Source: Atopobiaceae bacterium (GTDB lineage Bacteria; Actinomycetota; Coriobacteriia; Coriobacteriales; Atopobiaceae). Taken from it: 58,718 bases of DNA. A program made the position numbers and the translations under genes. Shown one piece after another: positions 51,700 through 58,718 of this stretch. The notes under the pieces were generated by a model. It had not been told where the DNA came from and did not search any database. It saw nothing but the letters and a program-made list of their open reading frames with translations. Positions within the stretch are counted from its first letter, which is position 1, and each line of letters starts with the position of its first letter. The stretch covers positions 1 through 58,718 of the forward strand of contig JAFWKQ010000063.1 in the NCBI GenBank assembly GCA_017545665.1, read 5' to 3'.

Positions 51700-52986
51700 A
51701 TGGGTCTGCTCATCCGCAACACACTCGCCGTTCTCCCTGCCGACAATGGTCATACCGTTGGCCGTCACGACCTCTACGTCGAGGGGTGCGAGATTGCGGG
51801 CATAGATGGAGCGCCCAAGGGGTTCGCTGCGGACGAGACCATCGACGGTGCGCGCATGTTGACCATTCCCGGCCTCGTAAACGCGCACACGCACGCCTAT
51901 CTGTCCGTGCTGCGCAACATGGGCGACGAGCTCAGCTTCGGTGACTGGCTCTTTGGTACCGTCGCTCCCATCGAGCGGCGTCTGGAGCCCGAGGACTCCT
52001 ACTGGGCCTCGCTGCTCTCCCTGGCCGAGATGATCCGTTCGGGCACCACTTGCCTCAACGACATGGGAATGCACCCCGGCCAGACCCCGCGAGCCGTGCT
52101 GGAGTCGGGCATGCGTGCCGTCGTCTGTCGTGCCTTGGCGGGAGAGGCCTATGACCGCGGCGATGCGCGCGTTGCCGAGGCATTGCGGGAACGCGACGAG
52201 TTTGTGGGCTGCGATCGGCTGAGCTTTATCCTGGGTCCGCATGCGCCCTACTCCTGCGGGCCTGGCTACCTGCGCATGGTGGCGGACCTGGCGCGCGAGA
52301 AGGGCATGGGCGTCCACATCCACCTCGCCGAGTCGCAGGCCGAGAGCATGCGCATATGGGCTAGGCACCACTGCACGCCGGTTGAGTACGTGCGCGACGC
52401 CGGCATCTTCGACGTGCCCACCGTGGCGGCCCATTGCACGCGCGTGAGCGCTTCCGACCGCGCCATCCTGGCCGAGCATGGGGTGAGCGTGGTGACAAAC
52501 CCTGCCTCCAACATGAAGCTCGGCAATGGCTTCGCGCCCGTGCCGGAACTTATGAAGGAGGGCGTCAACCTTTGCCTGGGCACTGACGGCGCCGCCTCGA
52601 ACAACGCGCAGAACATGTTTCGCGAGATGGGCCTGCTCGCTCTCGTGTACAAGGGGTCCCGCGAGCTGCCGGGGTGCGTCTCTGCCGACGACGCCCTGCG
52701 CATGGCCACGCGGGGAGGAGCCCGGGCTCTGGGCCTGAACTGCGGGTCCATAGAGGTGGGCAAGAAGGCCGACCTCGCACTGCTCGACCTGGACGCGCCC
52801 TCGCTCACGCCCTTGGGCGATCCCGTCTCCGCCCTTGTCTATGCTGCCAACGGGTCCGAGGTGGATACGGTGATCATCGACGGGAGGGTCGTGCTTCGCC
52901 ATCGCGAGCTTACGACCATCGACGAGGAGCGCGTGCGCTTTGAGGTCGCCCGCATCTGCGAGCGCCTGGGATTGAGCCGGGCCTAG
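51700..52986 (+). CDS. Amidohydrolase (S-adenosylhomocysteine/methylthioadenosine or guanine deaminase-like)
   Basis: 428-residue metal-dependent hydrolase of the MtaD/SsnA/TrzN group. Metal ligands are in LVNAHTHAYLS, VHIHLAESQAE and AAHCTRVS; the catalytic Asp is in LGTDGAASNN. A C-terminal strand block (IDGRVVLRHRELTTID) closes the composite domain. The exact substrate among SAH, MTA, guanine or related purines is not decidable here. It lies 49 bp after precursor A1 with only a weak ribosome-binding site. It converges with the radical SAM gene, the stops overlapping by 4 bp. Confidence 0.88.
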   Translation: MGLLIRNTLAVLPADNGHTVGRHDLYVEGCEIAGIDGAPKGFAADETIDGARMLTIPGLVNAHTHAYLSVLRNMGDELSFGDWLFGTVAPIERRLEPEDSYWASLLSLAEMIRSGTTCLNDMGMHPGQTPRAVLESGMRAVVCRALAGEAYDRGDARVAEALRERDEFVGCDRLSFILGPHAPYSCGPGYLRMVADLAREKGMGVHIHLAESQAESMRIWARHHCTPVEYVRDAGIFDVPTVAAHCTRVSASDRAILAEHGVSVVTNPASNMKLGNGFAPVPELMKEGVNLCLGTDGAASNNAQNMFREMGLLALVYKGSRELPGCVSADDALRMATRGGARALGLNCGSIEVGKKADLALLDLDAPSLTPLGDPVSALVYAANGSEVDTVIIDGRVVLRHRELTTIDEERVRFEVARICERLGLSRA

Positions 52987-53849
52987 CGCGGCGCAAGCCA
53001 TTCGGTGGCGGCAAGGCGGGAGCGTTCCCACGGTACGACCGTGAGGGCGTCGTTGTTGCAGTGCCGGCACATGGGATGGGGCATGCGGCGGAAGGTCTCG
53101 ATGTCGTCCGTCGAGGCAATGGATTCCAGGGGCAGCGAGTCGGCGGGGGAGTCGTGCATATTGTACCCAAAGCGCCTTGCGAGCGAACCGTGGTGGGCGC
53201 TCACCTGGCACGGCCAGATTGCCCCGCGCGTGAGCTGCAGGTAGCACCCGCCAAAGGGGCACGACAGGAACGAACGGGCCTGGTCACATTTCCCTTTGGG
53301 GTCGATCGCCAGGCGCAGGAATGTCTCCTTGCCGTCTGCGGTGTCCGTGATGTCTGCGGCGAAGGCGACGTGTGCGCCCTTCTCGCGCGCAAGCTCCTCA
53401 AGCCCCTCGTAGTCCACACGCAGAGGGTAGGGCGATATGAGGAGATCGACGTCACATTGCACGAGGGCGTGCCAGAAGTCGTCGCCCATGCGCTTGAGTA
53501 AGAGCCCGTTCGTGCAAAGGATGACGTGTTGCTGGGGCAGGTGCATGCGGGTGGCGTGTATCACGTCGGCCAGGCGCGGGTGGAGCAGCGGCTCGCCGCC
53601 CATCAGCACGACGGAGCCGAAGTAGCCCCCTATGCCCTCGACGGACGCCAGCCGCCGCAGATCGCGCTCGTATTCCTCCACGTCAAGGCAGCGCTCCTCC
53701 GCCAGTGGCGCGAAGTGCAGGCAGCCAGCGCAGCGCAGGTTGCAGTGGTCGCACACCTGCACGTCCAGCTTGGGCTTCGCCGCCATCCTAGTCAGGCGTT
53801 CGGCGAAGCCCATGGAATACGGGATCCGTGCAGTGGTCGCAGTTACCAT
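52983..53849 (-). CDS. Radical SAM protein next to Nif11-type precursor
   Basis: 288 residues. The radical SAM motif CxxxCxxC is CNLRCAGC at residues 36-43, followed by LHFAPLAEE. GGEPLLHP (SAM-binding GGE) is near residue 84. A C-terminal cluster of Cys (CPFGGCYLQLTRGAIWPCQ and MCRHCNN) suggests an auxiliary iron-sulfur site. It starts 9 bp after precursor A2 on the same strand, so it most likely modifies A2 and perhaps A1. No RiPP-recognition (PqqD-like) domain is visible. Similar HFxPLA radical SAM proteins also occur outside RiPP loci. Confidence 0.87.
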   Translation of the reverse strand: MVTATTARIPYSMGFAERLTRMAAKPKLDVQVCDHCNLRCAGCLHFAPLAEERCLDVEEYERDLRRLASVEGIGGYFGSVVLMGGEPLLHPRLADVIHATRMHLPQQHVILCTNGLLLKRMGDDFWHALVQCDVDLLISPYPLRVDYEGLEELAREKGAHVAFAADITDTADGKETFLRLAIDPKGKCDQARSFLSCPFGGCYLQLTRGAIWPCQVSAHHGSLARRFGYNMHDSPADSLPLESIASTDDIETFRRMPHPMCRHCNNDALTVVPWERSRLAATEWLAPR

Positions 53850-53858
53850 GACCCCAAG

Positions 53859-54047
53859 TTAGCAGGCATACGTCCATGCGGTGTCATCGCCGCAGCTGGG
53901 GCTGCTCCAGCCGCCGCCGGCGATTTGCTCAAGCTGCTCGTCCGTAAGCTCGTAGCCCTCTTCCTTGGCAAATGCAAGCAGCTCCTCGGGTGTCTTGCAG
54001 GCGATGGCCTTTTCCTTCTGGCGTGTGGTCAGGTCTTCGAATCTCAT
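53859..54047 (-). CDS. Nif11-type leader RiPP precursor A2
   Basis: 62 residues. The leader (1-45), MRFEDLTTRQKEKAIACKTP then EELLAFAKEEGYELTDEQL and EQIAGG, parallels A1 and ends in Gly-Gly. The 17-residue core is GWSSPSCGDDTAWTYAC. GGAGGAGG precedes ATG 54047. An AT-rich upstream region has an extended -10-like TGATAAAAT on the minus strand near 54072-54080. Directly followed by the radical SAM gene, so precursor and enzyme form one operon. Confidence 0.87.
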   Translation of the reverse strand: MRFEDLTTRQKEKAIACKTPEELLAFAKEEGYELTDEQLEQIAGGGWSSPSCGDDTAWTYAC

Positions 54048-54229
54048 GGCTGCCTCCTCCAATAAAGATTTTATCATATTTATTCCTATTTATACATGAT
54101 ACGTCCGAACGACTCTTTTCGTCTCGGTATTCCTTCGCAAAAACACCTCCACGGGCTGGAGGTGCGTCACCTTTTGCCCGCTCTTGCCAAGGGCCTGAGC
54201 AAAGACCCGTCGGGAGCCACTGTCCGTCG

Positions 54230-54690
54230 TCAGGAGCCGTTGATTTGGTCGAGGCGATCCAGCATGGCGGCGTAGTTGGGCTCCAGCACCGCACCGCCTC
54301 TGTCGAAGTCGGTCTTCCGATAGTGCTGCAACAGGTGGTAGTCGCCCTTGGCGCCGCCAGGCAGGCAGCCAGTGAAGACAAACCCGTGCTCGCGGAAGAA
54401 GCGGTATCCCCAGACGCATTGCGGGTCGCCCGCGTTAAGATACACGGTAACGACCTCGTAGGGGTCCGCGCCCTCCAGCGACGTCCATTCCTCCAGGCGA
54501 GCGCCGAGGTCGCTGCCGGAGACATCGACTTTGACCTCCACCACGCCGCTGCACGAGTCGAGGGTGTAGGACAGGGCGGATTTGAGGTCGCATGTGGAGG
54601 ACGGCTCGCTCAAGGTAAATTCGAAGCCCGCCTTGCCGAGCACGTCGCACACGAAGCCCTCGCACTCTTTGGTGAGGTGGGCCTCTTCTG
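54230..54690 (-). pseudogene. C-terminal fragment of a GNAT-type acetyltransferase
   Basis: The frame ending at 54230 reads LTKECEGFVCDVLGKAGFEF, VVEVKVDVSGSDLGARLEEW, VVTVYLNAGDPQCVWGYRFF and HGFVFTGCLPGGAKGDYHLL. This matches the C-terminal half of a two-domain GNAT protein family. No start or acetyl-CoA-binding half is present. It is joined directly to a truncated esterase in another frame near 54690. Confidence 0.6.
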
Positions 54691-55456
54691 CTTGGGGTGG
54701 ATGTCGTGCTCGTCTCCTATGTCGCCGATCGAGCAGAGCCACGCGTGCGCGTCCTCGTCTGTCACCTGCTGCTGCCCGGCGCGTATGGTGGGGTAGTCGT
54801 GCGCTCCTATCCCCATCCACGAGCCGAAGCCCGGCAGCTGGACCACCAGGAAGGGCAGGTCGGGACGTTGCCACGCCTCGCGCCAGTCTGCGATTATGGT
54901 GCGTAGCGCCTCGGCGTGGCGCACCTGGGCGCCGGCGATCTCGTCGTCGCTCTCGCCCTGGTACCACAGCACGCCGCGTACGGGAAATCCCGCTATGGGT
55001 CGCACCATGTAGGTAAAGAGCGCGCCTGGCGCCTCCTTGGTCGGTGTCATGAGCCCGGGATGGAGCAGGGCCGCGTCTGCGGGCGTATCCTGCCCCGTAT
55101 CGAGTTCGAGCCCGCCCACGTCGGCGGGGCCTGCGTCCGCTGCCGCCTCGGATGCCATGAAGGCCCCGATCTCTTCCTCGGTGGGGGTTCTTGGCAGGAA
55201 GAACTCGTTCCATGCGGGCCAGGTGGCGTAACCCTTGTCGTTCTTTCCTGCGTTGAGGTGCCCGTGTGCCAGGAGCTCCTCGTAGGGTAGCCCCCGGAGC
55301 TTCGCGTCGAACGCGGCGCACTGCTCGGGCTGCGCGCGCCGCGCGTGCTCGGGCGTCATCCAGGCGCAGGACATGGTGCCGTCGTAGTTGCATCCCACGA
55401 TGCCCACGGGCACGTCGAGCGCCGCTTCCAGGTCGTGTGCGAAGTAATAGAGGCCT
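54690..55456 (-). pseudogene. Sialate O-acetylesterase-like SGNH hydrolase fragment
   Basis: The frame contains LYYFAHDLEAALDVPVGIVG, GVLWYQGESDDEIAG, LPFLVVQLPGFGSW and the catalytic Asp-His block IGDIGDEHDIHPK. This is the middle and late part of a carbohydrate acetylesterase. The N-terminal catalytic Ser block is missing, since similarity stops at a junction with a PhzF remnant near 55450. The C-terminus is lost at the GNAT junction. Confidence 0.75.
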
Positions 55457-55815
55457 TCCTCGACCGCGACCTGCTGCTGGTGTACGAGGACGAGGGGACC
55501 GTGCGCGAGATGAGGCCGGACTTCGACAAGGTCGCGGAGCTTCCCGGCATGGGCGTGGCCGTAAAGGCGCCGGGGACGGACCGCGACTGCGTCTCACGCT
55601 TCTTCGCCCCGAAGATCGGTATCGACGAAGATCCCGTGACGGGCTCGGTCCATTGCATGATCGCCCCGTACTGGGCGGCTCGCCTGGGCAAGGAGCGCAT
55701 TCGTGCCTACCAGGCGTCCGCGCGAGGCGGCGAGATGGAGCTCGAGTTGTGCGGCGAGCGGGTGTTCGTCCTGGGGCATGCCGCCCTTTTCTCCTGCGCG
55801 GAGCTATCCGTTTAA
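55450..55815 (+). pseudogene. PhzF family isomerase 3' fragment
   Basis: FLDRDLLLVYEDEGTVREM, DFDKVAELPGMGVAV, DCVSRFFAPKIGIDEDPVTG, SVHCMIAPYWAARLGK and ARGGEMELELCGERV match the C-terminal domain of PhzF-like proteins (normally about 260-300 residues). The N-terminal domain is absent. The remaining 122 codons begin head-to-head against the esterase fragment. Confidence 0.8.
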
Positions 55816-56025
55816 GGTGTATGGCGGGACAGGCCGAGGGCGGCCATACATCAACGACGCAACCCGCGCACTAAACGCGACGAGAATCGCGCCTTGTGTA
55901 CACTAACTGCCTTCGAGTGCGCACAAGACGGCTTTTTCGTCACGATTAGTGTGCAGATTACGATATTTCTCCACCCTTTGCCCTTCTGCCATACTTATGG
56001 AACCGTTTCGTGGGAAGGATGTTGC

Positions 56026-56724
56026 ATGGAAAACGAGAAACCTCTGGGCGCAAGGGTGGGGGAGAGCGTCTTTTGTGTGTGCTACCTTGTGTTTGCCCTT
56101 GTTGCCGGTATCTGCTTTGCACGGGCGGCCGGAGATGCCGTTATGGGTACCTTTGCGACGACCTGTGCCGCCATGACCTTCTTGCTCGGTTGCGGGGATG
56201 CCTTCCATTTGGTTCCCCGGGTCGTCATAAACATACAGGGAGAAGCGCGCGGCGACGAGGAACGACGTCATCGGAACCTCTGGCTGGGCGTCGGCAACCT
56301 TGTTTCATCCATTACCATGACGCTCTTCTATCTGTTGCTGTTCCGCGCCATGGCGGCTTTGGGCCACTCCGCCAGTCTGGCGAGCCCTGCCGGGGCAAAC
56401 GGGGTGTATGCGGTGCTCTGCTTGCTTGCCGTCGTGCGCGTGGTGCTGTGCCTCATGCCCGCGAACCATTGGTTTGACGGCCGCGGCAGCGGAGCATGGG
56501 GCCTGTATCGCAACATCCCCTTTGTGGCCATGGGAGCGATCACGGCCTTCTACCTCGTGGCATGGTACGGCGAGTGGCTCCTTGCCCTGCTCGTGTGCGC
56601 AAGCTTTGCCTGCTATATGGCCGTGGTCACGTTGGCGCACAAAAAGCCCGCGATGGGCATGCTCATGATTCCCAAGACGCTTTGCTACATAGCCCTCATT
56701 GCATTACTGCTCGCACGGCTGTGA
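56026..56724 (+). CDS. Seven-helix membrane protein of unknown function
   Basis: 232 residues from ATG 56026 (AAGGA upstream; the open frame extends 44 codons further without support). About seven hydrophobic helices, with conserved-looking GCGDAFHLVPRVV near residues 51-63 and short loops such as NHWFDGRGSG. The pattern suggests a small integral membrane family, but I do not recognise it. It is flanked by remnants on both sides and looks intact. Confidence 0.75.
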   Translation: MENEKPLGARVGESVFCVCYLVFALVAGICFARAAGDAVMGTFATTCAAMTFLLGCGDAFHLVPRVVINIQGEARGDEERRHRNLWLGVGNLVSSITMTLFYLLLFRAMAALGHSASLASPAGANGVYAVLCLLAVVRVVLCLMPANHWFDGRGSGAWGLYRNIPFVAMGAITAFYLVAWYGEWLLALLVCASFACYMAVVTLAHKKPAMGMLMIPKTLCYIALIALLLARL

Positions 56725-56751
56725 CGCGCATCGCGTGAACGTAACCCCTTG

Positions 56752-57279
56752 TCACGGATATGGCTCTCGCTCAAGTGCGCGCAGACGCTCGTGAACGCCA
56801 TCGCGGACGAGCTCGGCAAGATCGACACGGCGCATGCGCAGGCCTATGCCACAAACGCGAAGGCATATGGGGCGCAGCTCGCCGAGCTTGACGGTCGCTA
56901 CGCGAGCGCCGTGGCGGCCGCCCCCAAGAAGGCCCTTGTCTTCGCGGACCGCTTCCCCTTCCGCTATCTTGCGGACGACTACGGTCTGAGTTACTTCGCG
57001 GCCTTCCCCGGATGTTCCGCCGAGACGGAGGCGAGCTTCGAGACGGTGGCGTTCCTCTCGAAGAAGCTTGACGAGCTCAAGCTTTCGCACGTGCTGGTAA
57101 TCGAGAACTCCGGCCAAAAGATCGCGCAGACGGTCATCCAGAACACGAAGGACAAGAATCAGCGCATCCTGGTTATGGACTCCCTGCAGTCCACGCACGA
57201 CCAGGACGTTGCCGCAGGCAAGACCTATCTGTCTGCCATGGAAGGCAACCTCGCCGTCCTCACGGACGCGTTGTCGTAG
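56752..57279 (+). pseudogene. znuA: ZnuA-type zinc-binding protein, C-terminal half only
   Basis: IWLSLKCAQTLVNAIADELG, ALVFADRFPFRYLADDYGL and AETEASFETVAFLSKKLDEL match the second lobe of ZnuA-like solute-binding proteins. The signal peptide and first lobe with its metal-binding histidines are missing. The natural C-terminus (LAVLTDALS) is kept, and znuC follows 12 bp later. Confidence 0.85.
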
Positions 57280-57291
57280 GCGGGAGGAACG

Positions 57292-57924
57292 ATGGCCTAT
57301 CTTGCGTGCAAAGAACTCATGGTGGGGTATGCCGGGTCTCCGGTTGCCCAGGACATTACCTTTGGCGTCGGTGCCGGGGACGCGCTCATGGTGGTTGGCT
57401 ATCTCATCATGAACGTGTTCGGCACGTAGGGCAATGTGTCGGGCGACGTGTGCTCGACCCTGTTCGGCTCGACGTCCATCCTCACGCTCACGCCCTTTGA
57501 CGTGGGTGTGAGCGCGGTCATGTCGATCGTGGTGGTTGGCGGGTTTGCGTTGCTCTACAACCGGGTGTTTGCGGTTACGTTCGACGAGGCCTTTGCCCGT
57601 GCGTGCGGCCTGCCCGTCGGCCGATACAACCTGGCGATCGCCGTCATGATCGCCCTTGTAATCGTGGTGGGAATGAACCTGGTGGGAGCGCTGCTGCTCT
57701 CGGCCCTGGTGGTGTTTCCGGCGCTCGCGGCCATGCGCGTGTGCGGGACGTTTCGCGCCGTCACGGTGCTTGCAGCCGTGCTGGGCGTAACGTGCGCGCT
57801 CGTGGGCATGCTCGCGTCGATTCTGGCGGGGACGCCCGTGGGCTCGACCATCGTTGTCTTTGACGCCGTGGCGTTCGGTATCTTTTGCGTGGTGGCAAGA
57901 ATCAGGGAACGGGGGAGGATATGA
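57292..57924 (+). pseudogene. Fused znuC 5' end and znuB 3' end with in-frame TAG
   Basis: From ATG 57292 (GGGAGGA) about 36 codons read as the ZnuC N-terminus (LACKELMVGYAGSPVAQDIT, then DALMVVG). They pass in frame into ZnuB sequence (YLIMNVFGT, TAG at 57427-57429, GNVSGDVCSTLFGSTSIL). The ZnuB part continues with helices to 57924. The Walker A region, the rest of ZnuC and the first half of ZnuB are gone, consistent with one internal deletion of more than 1 kb. The amber codon is where a serine-like codon would be expected. Confidence 0.85.
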
Positions 57925-58352
57925 GGTCACATAAGGTGCTGCGCGGGATTGCGGCGACGCTTGCGCTCGTGGGCGCATGCTCGCTCATGGCCTGTGGCGC
58001 GAACGCCGGTCGAACGACGCCGTCGTCGCAGCAAACGGTGGAAGGCGTGCTGCAGGAGCAGGCCAACCAGGATGGGGGAAGCACACAGGCGAATCCTACG
58101 AACAGCGCCTTTGTGGGAGACAAAAGCCCCGCGTTCGCGCAGATCGACTACGACCTCACCACCATGAGTTCCGACATGGTGTATGCCACCGTCAACGACA
58201 TGGTAACGACGCCGAGAAAATACGTGGGAAAGACCGTGCGTATGAAGGGGCCCTTCCAGCACTCCTACTATGAACCTTGTGGGCGCAAGTGTGGAGGCGG
58301 CGTGAGTGTTGGCCACAAGCGTGACTTGTGGCAAGAATCTCTGAGCATCACC

Positions 58353-58380
58353 TTGCATTGCCAAAATAATCGTGTACAAT
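58353..58380 (+). promoter_or_regulatory. Promoter of the glutathione peroxidase gene
   Basis: -35 TTGCAT (58353-58358), 16-nt spacer, -10 TACAAT (58375-58380) in GTGTACAAT. The predicted start is about 30 nt before ATG 58417. It lies inside the apparent 3' end of the preceding truncated lipoprotein gene. Confidence 0.65.
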
Positions 58381-58390
58381 ATATTTGTAC
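58374..58390. promoter_or_regulatory. Palindromic operator over the gpx -10
   Basis: GTACAA-TATAT-TTGTAC is a perfect 6-bp inverted repeat with a 5-nt centre covering the -10 and start site. The position suits a repressor, plausibly peroxide or metal responsive given the gene, but it does not match the PerR box closely. Confidence 0.45.
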
Positions 58391-58416
58391 GCAATAAAAC
58401 AACGAAAGGATTCAAC

Positions 58417-58718
58417 ATGGCAGTATATGATCACGTTGCAGTTAAGCCCGACGGCACCGAGGTGCCCCTGTCCGAGTATGAGGGTAAGGTCCTCCTCATC
58501 GTTAACACCGCCACCGGCTGCGGCTTCACGCCCCAGTACGAGGAGCTCGAGTCCATGTATGCCAAGTATCGCGATCAGGGCTTCGAGATCCTGGACTTCC
58601 CGTGCAACCAGTTCGCCAACCAGGCGCCGGAGAGCGACGAGGAGATCCACGAGTTCTGCACCCTCAAGTTCGGCACCGAGTTCCCGCAGTTCAAGAAGGG
58701 CGACGTCAACGGCGATGA
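58417..58718 (+). CDS. gpx: Glutathione peroxidase (partial, runs off the window)
   Basis: Thiol peroxidase of the GPx family. MAVYDHVAVKPDGTEVPLSE opens the frame. The peroxidatic Cys is in NTATGCGFTPQYEELE, and FPCNQFANQAPESDEEIHEF holds the conserved second block. About 100 residues are present; the C-terminal part with the catalytic Trp lies beyond the end. AAAGGA precedes ATG 58417. In bacteria of this type the reductant is more likely thioredoxin than glutathione (family knowledge). Confidence 0.95.
   Translation, partial: MAVYDHVAVKPDGTEVPLSEYEGKVLLIVNTATGCGFTPQYEELESMYAKYRDQGFEILDFPCNQFANQAPESDEEIHEFCTLKFGTEFPQFKKGDVNGD

Larger units (their letters stand above)
57921..58397 (+). pseudogene. 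Zinc-locus lipoprotein with foreign 3' end
   Basis: ATG 57921 (GGGGGAGGA) starts a signal peptide with lipobox SLMACG. The mature part includes DYDLTTMSSDMVYATVNDMV and KYVGKTVRMKGPFQHSYYEP, typical of small lipoproteins next to zinc importers. After YYEP the sequence turns Cys/Gly-rich (CGRKCGGG) without resemblance and ends inside the promoter of the next gene. The 3' part was therefore probably deleted. Whether a truncated product is made is unknown. Confidence 0.65.

Noticed and set aside
51478..53262. 594-codon minus-strand open frame opposite the amidohydrolase
   Set aside because: The plus strand carries intact metal-binding motifs; the minus frame also runs into the radical SAM region out of frame.
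57427..57429. Recoded amber codon (pyrrolysine) in the ZnuC-ZnuB fusion
   Set aside because: The surrounding gene has lost its ATPase and half of its permease, so a nonsense mutation in a dead gene is the simpler reading; no pyl genes are seen.

Overview
The window reads as a chromosomal segment of a Gram-positive, fairly GC-rich actinobacterium of the class Coriobacteriia, probably Atopobiaceae (Olsenella/Atopobium-like; this placement is inference). Supporting signs are an ftsA-less division and cell-wall cluster with sepF and divIVA, frequent GTG/TTG starts, a bacterial type A RNase P RNA, a basic-membrane-protein nucleoside importer and Nif11-type leader peptides. No tRNA or rRNA genes, CRISPR arrays or complete insertion sequences are visible.

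Positions 1-9.7 kb hold compact housekeeping genes: efp, an Asp23 protein, nusB, xseB, tlyA, an antisense zinc-ribbon membrane protein, nadK, recN, pyrG and xerD. Positions 10.2-29.3 kb are the dcw cluster: mraZ, rsmH, ftsL-like, ftsI, murF, mraY, murD, ftsW, murG, murC, ftsQ, ftsZ, then pgeF, yggS, sepF, proC, yggT and divIVA. murE and ftsA are missing from it. The mraZ upstream region carries 10-bp-period GTG boxes (candidate MraZ operators). Separate arrays of an 11-bp-period AACGCACC-like repeat lie upstream of both mraZ and ftsZ.

Positions 29.3-41.7 kb hold a frameshifted EAL-domain gene, rnpB, a YigZ-family gene, cca, and a nucleoside module: deoD, then a BMP lipoprotein, a double ABC ATPase and two permeases. 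A secreted DUF1002 protein follows. Long intergenic spaces here, and before pyrG and mraZ, are filled with modular GC-rich inverted-repeat families.

Positions 41.8-58.7 kb are accessory and heavily decayed. Remnants include a cytidylate-kinase-like gene, an AAA/DUF4143 ATPase, a GH1 glucosidase, a carboxymuconolactone decarboxylase, a sialate O-acetylesterase joined to an acetyltransferase tail, PhzF, and a collapsed znuA-znuC-znuB locus. Between them sit apparently intact genes: two DUF4230 proteins, a DUF1294 protein, an Fe-S aldo/keto reductase with a LysR regulator, a flavin reductase with a divergent HxlR regulator, an amidohydrolase, and a seven-helix membrane protein. A small RiPP-like locus has two Nif11-leader precursors and a radical SAM enzyme. 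The window ends inside a glutathione peroxidase gene.

The strongest candidates for something undescribed are the 11-bp-period arrays at mraZ and ftsZ, the Nif11/radical SAM precursor pair, and the structured intergenic repeat families.
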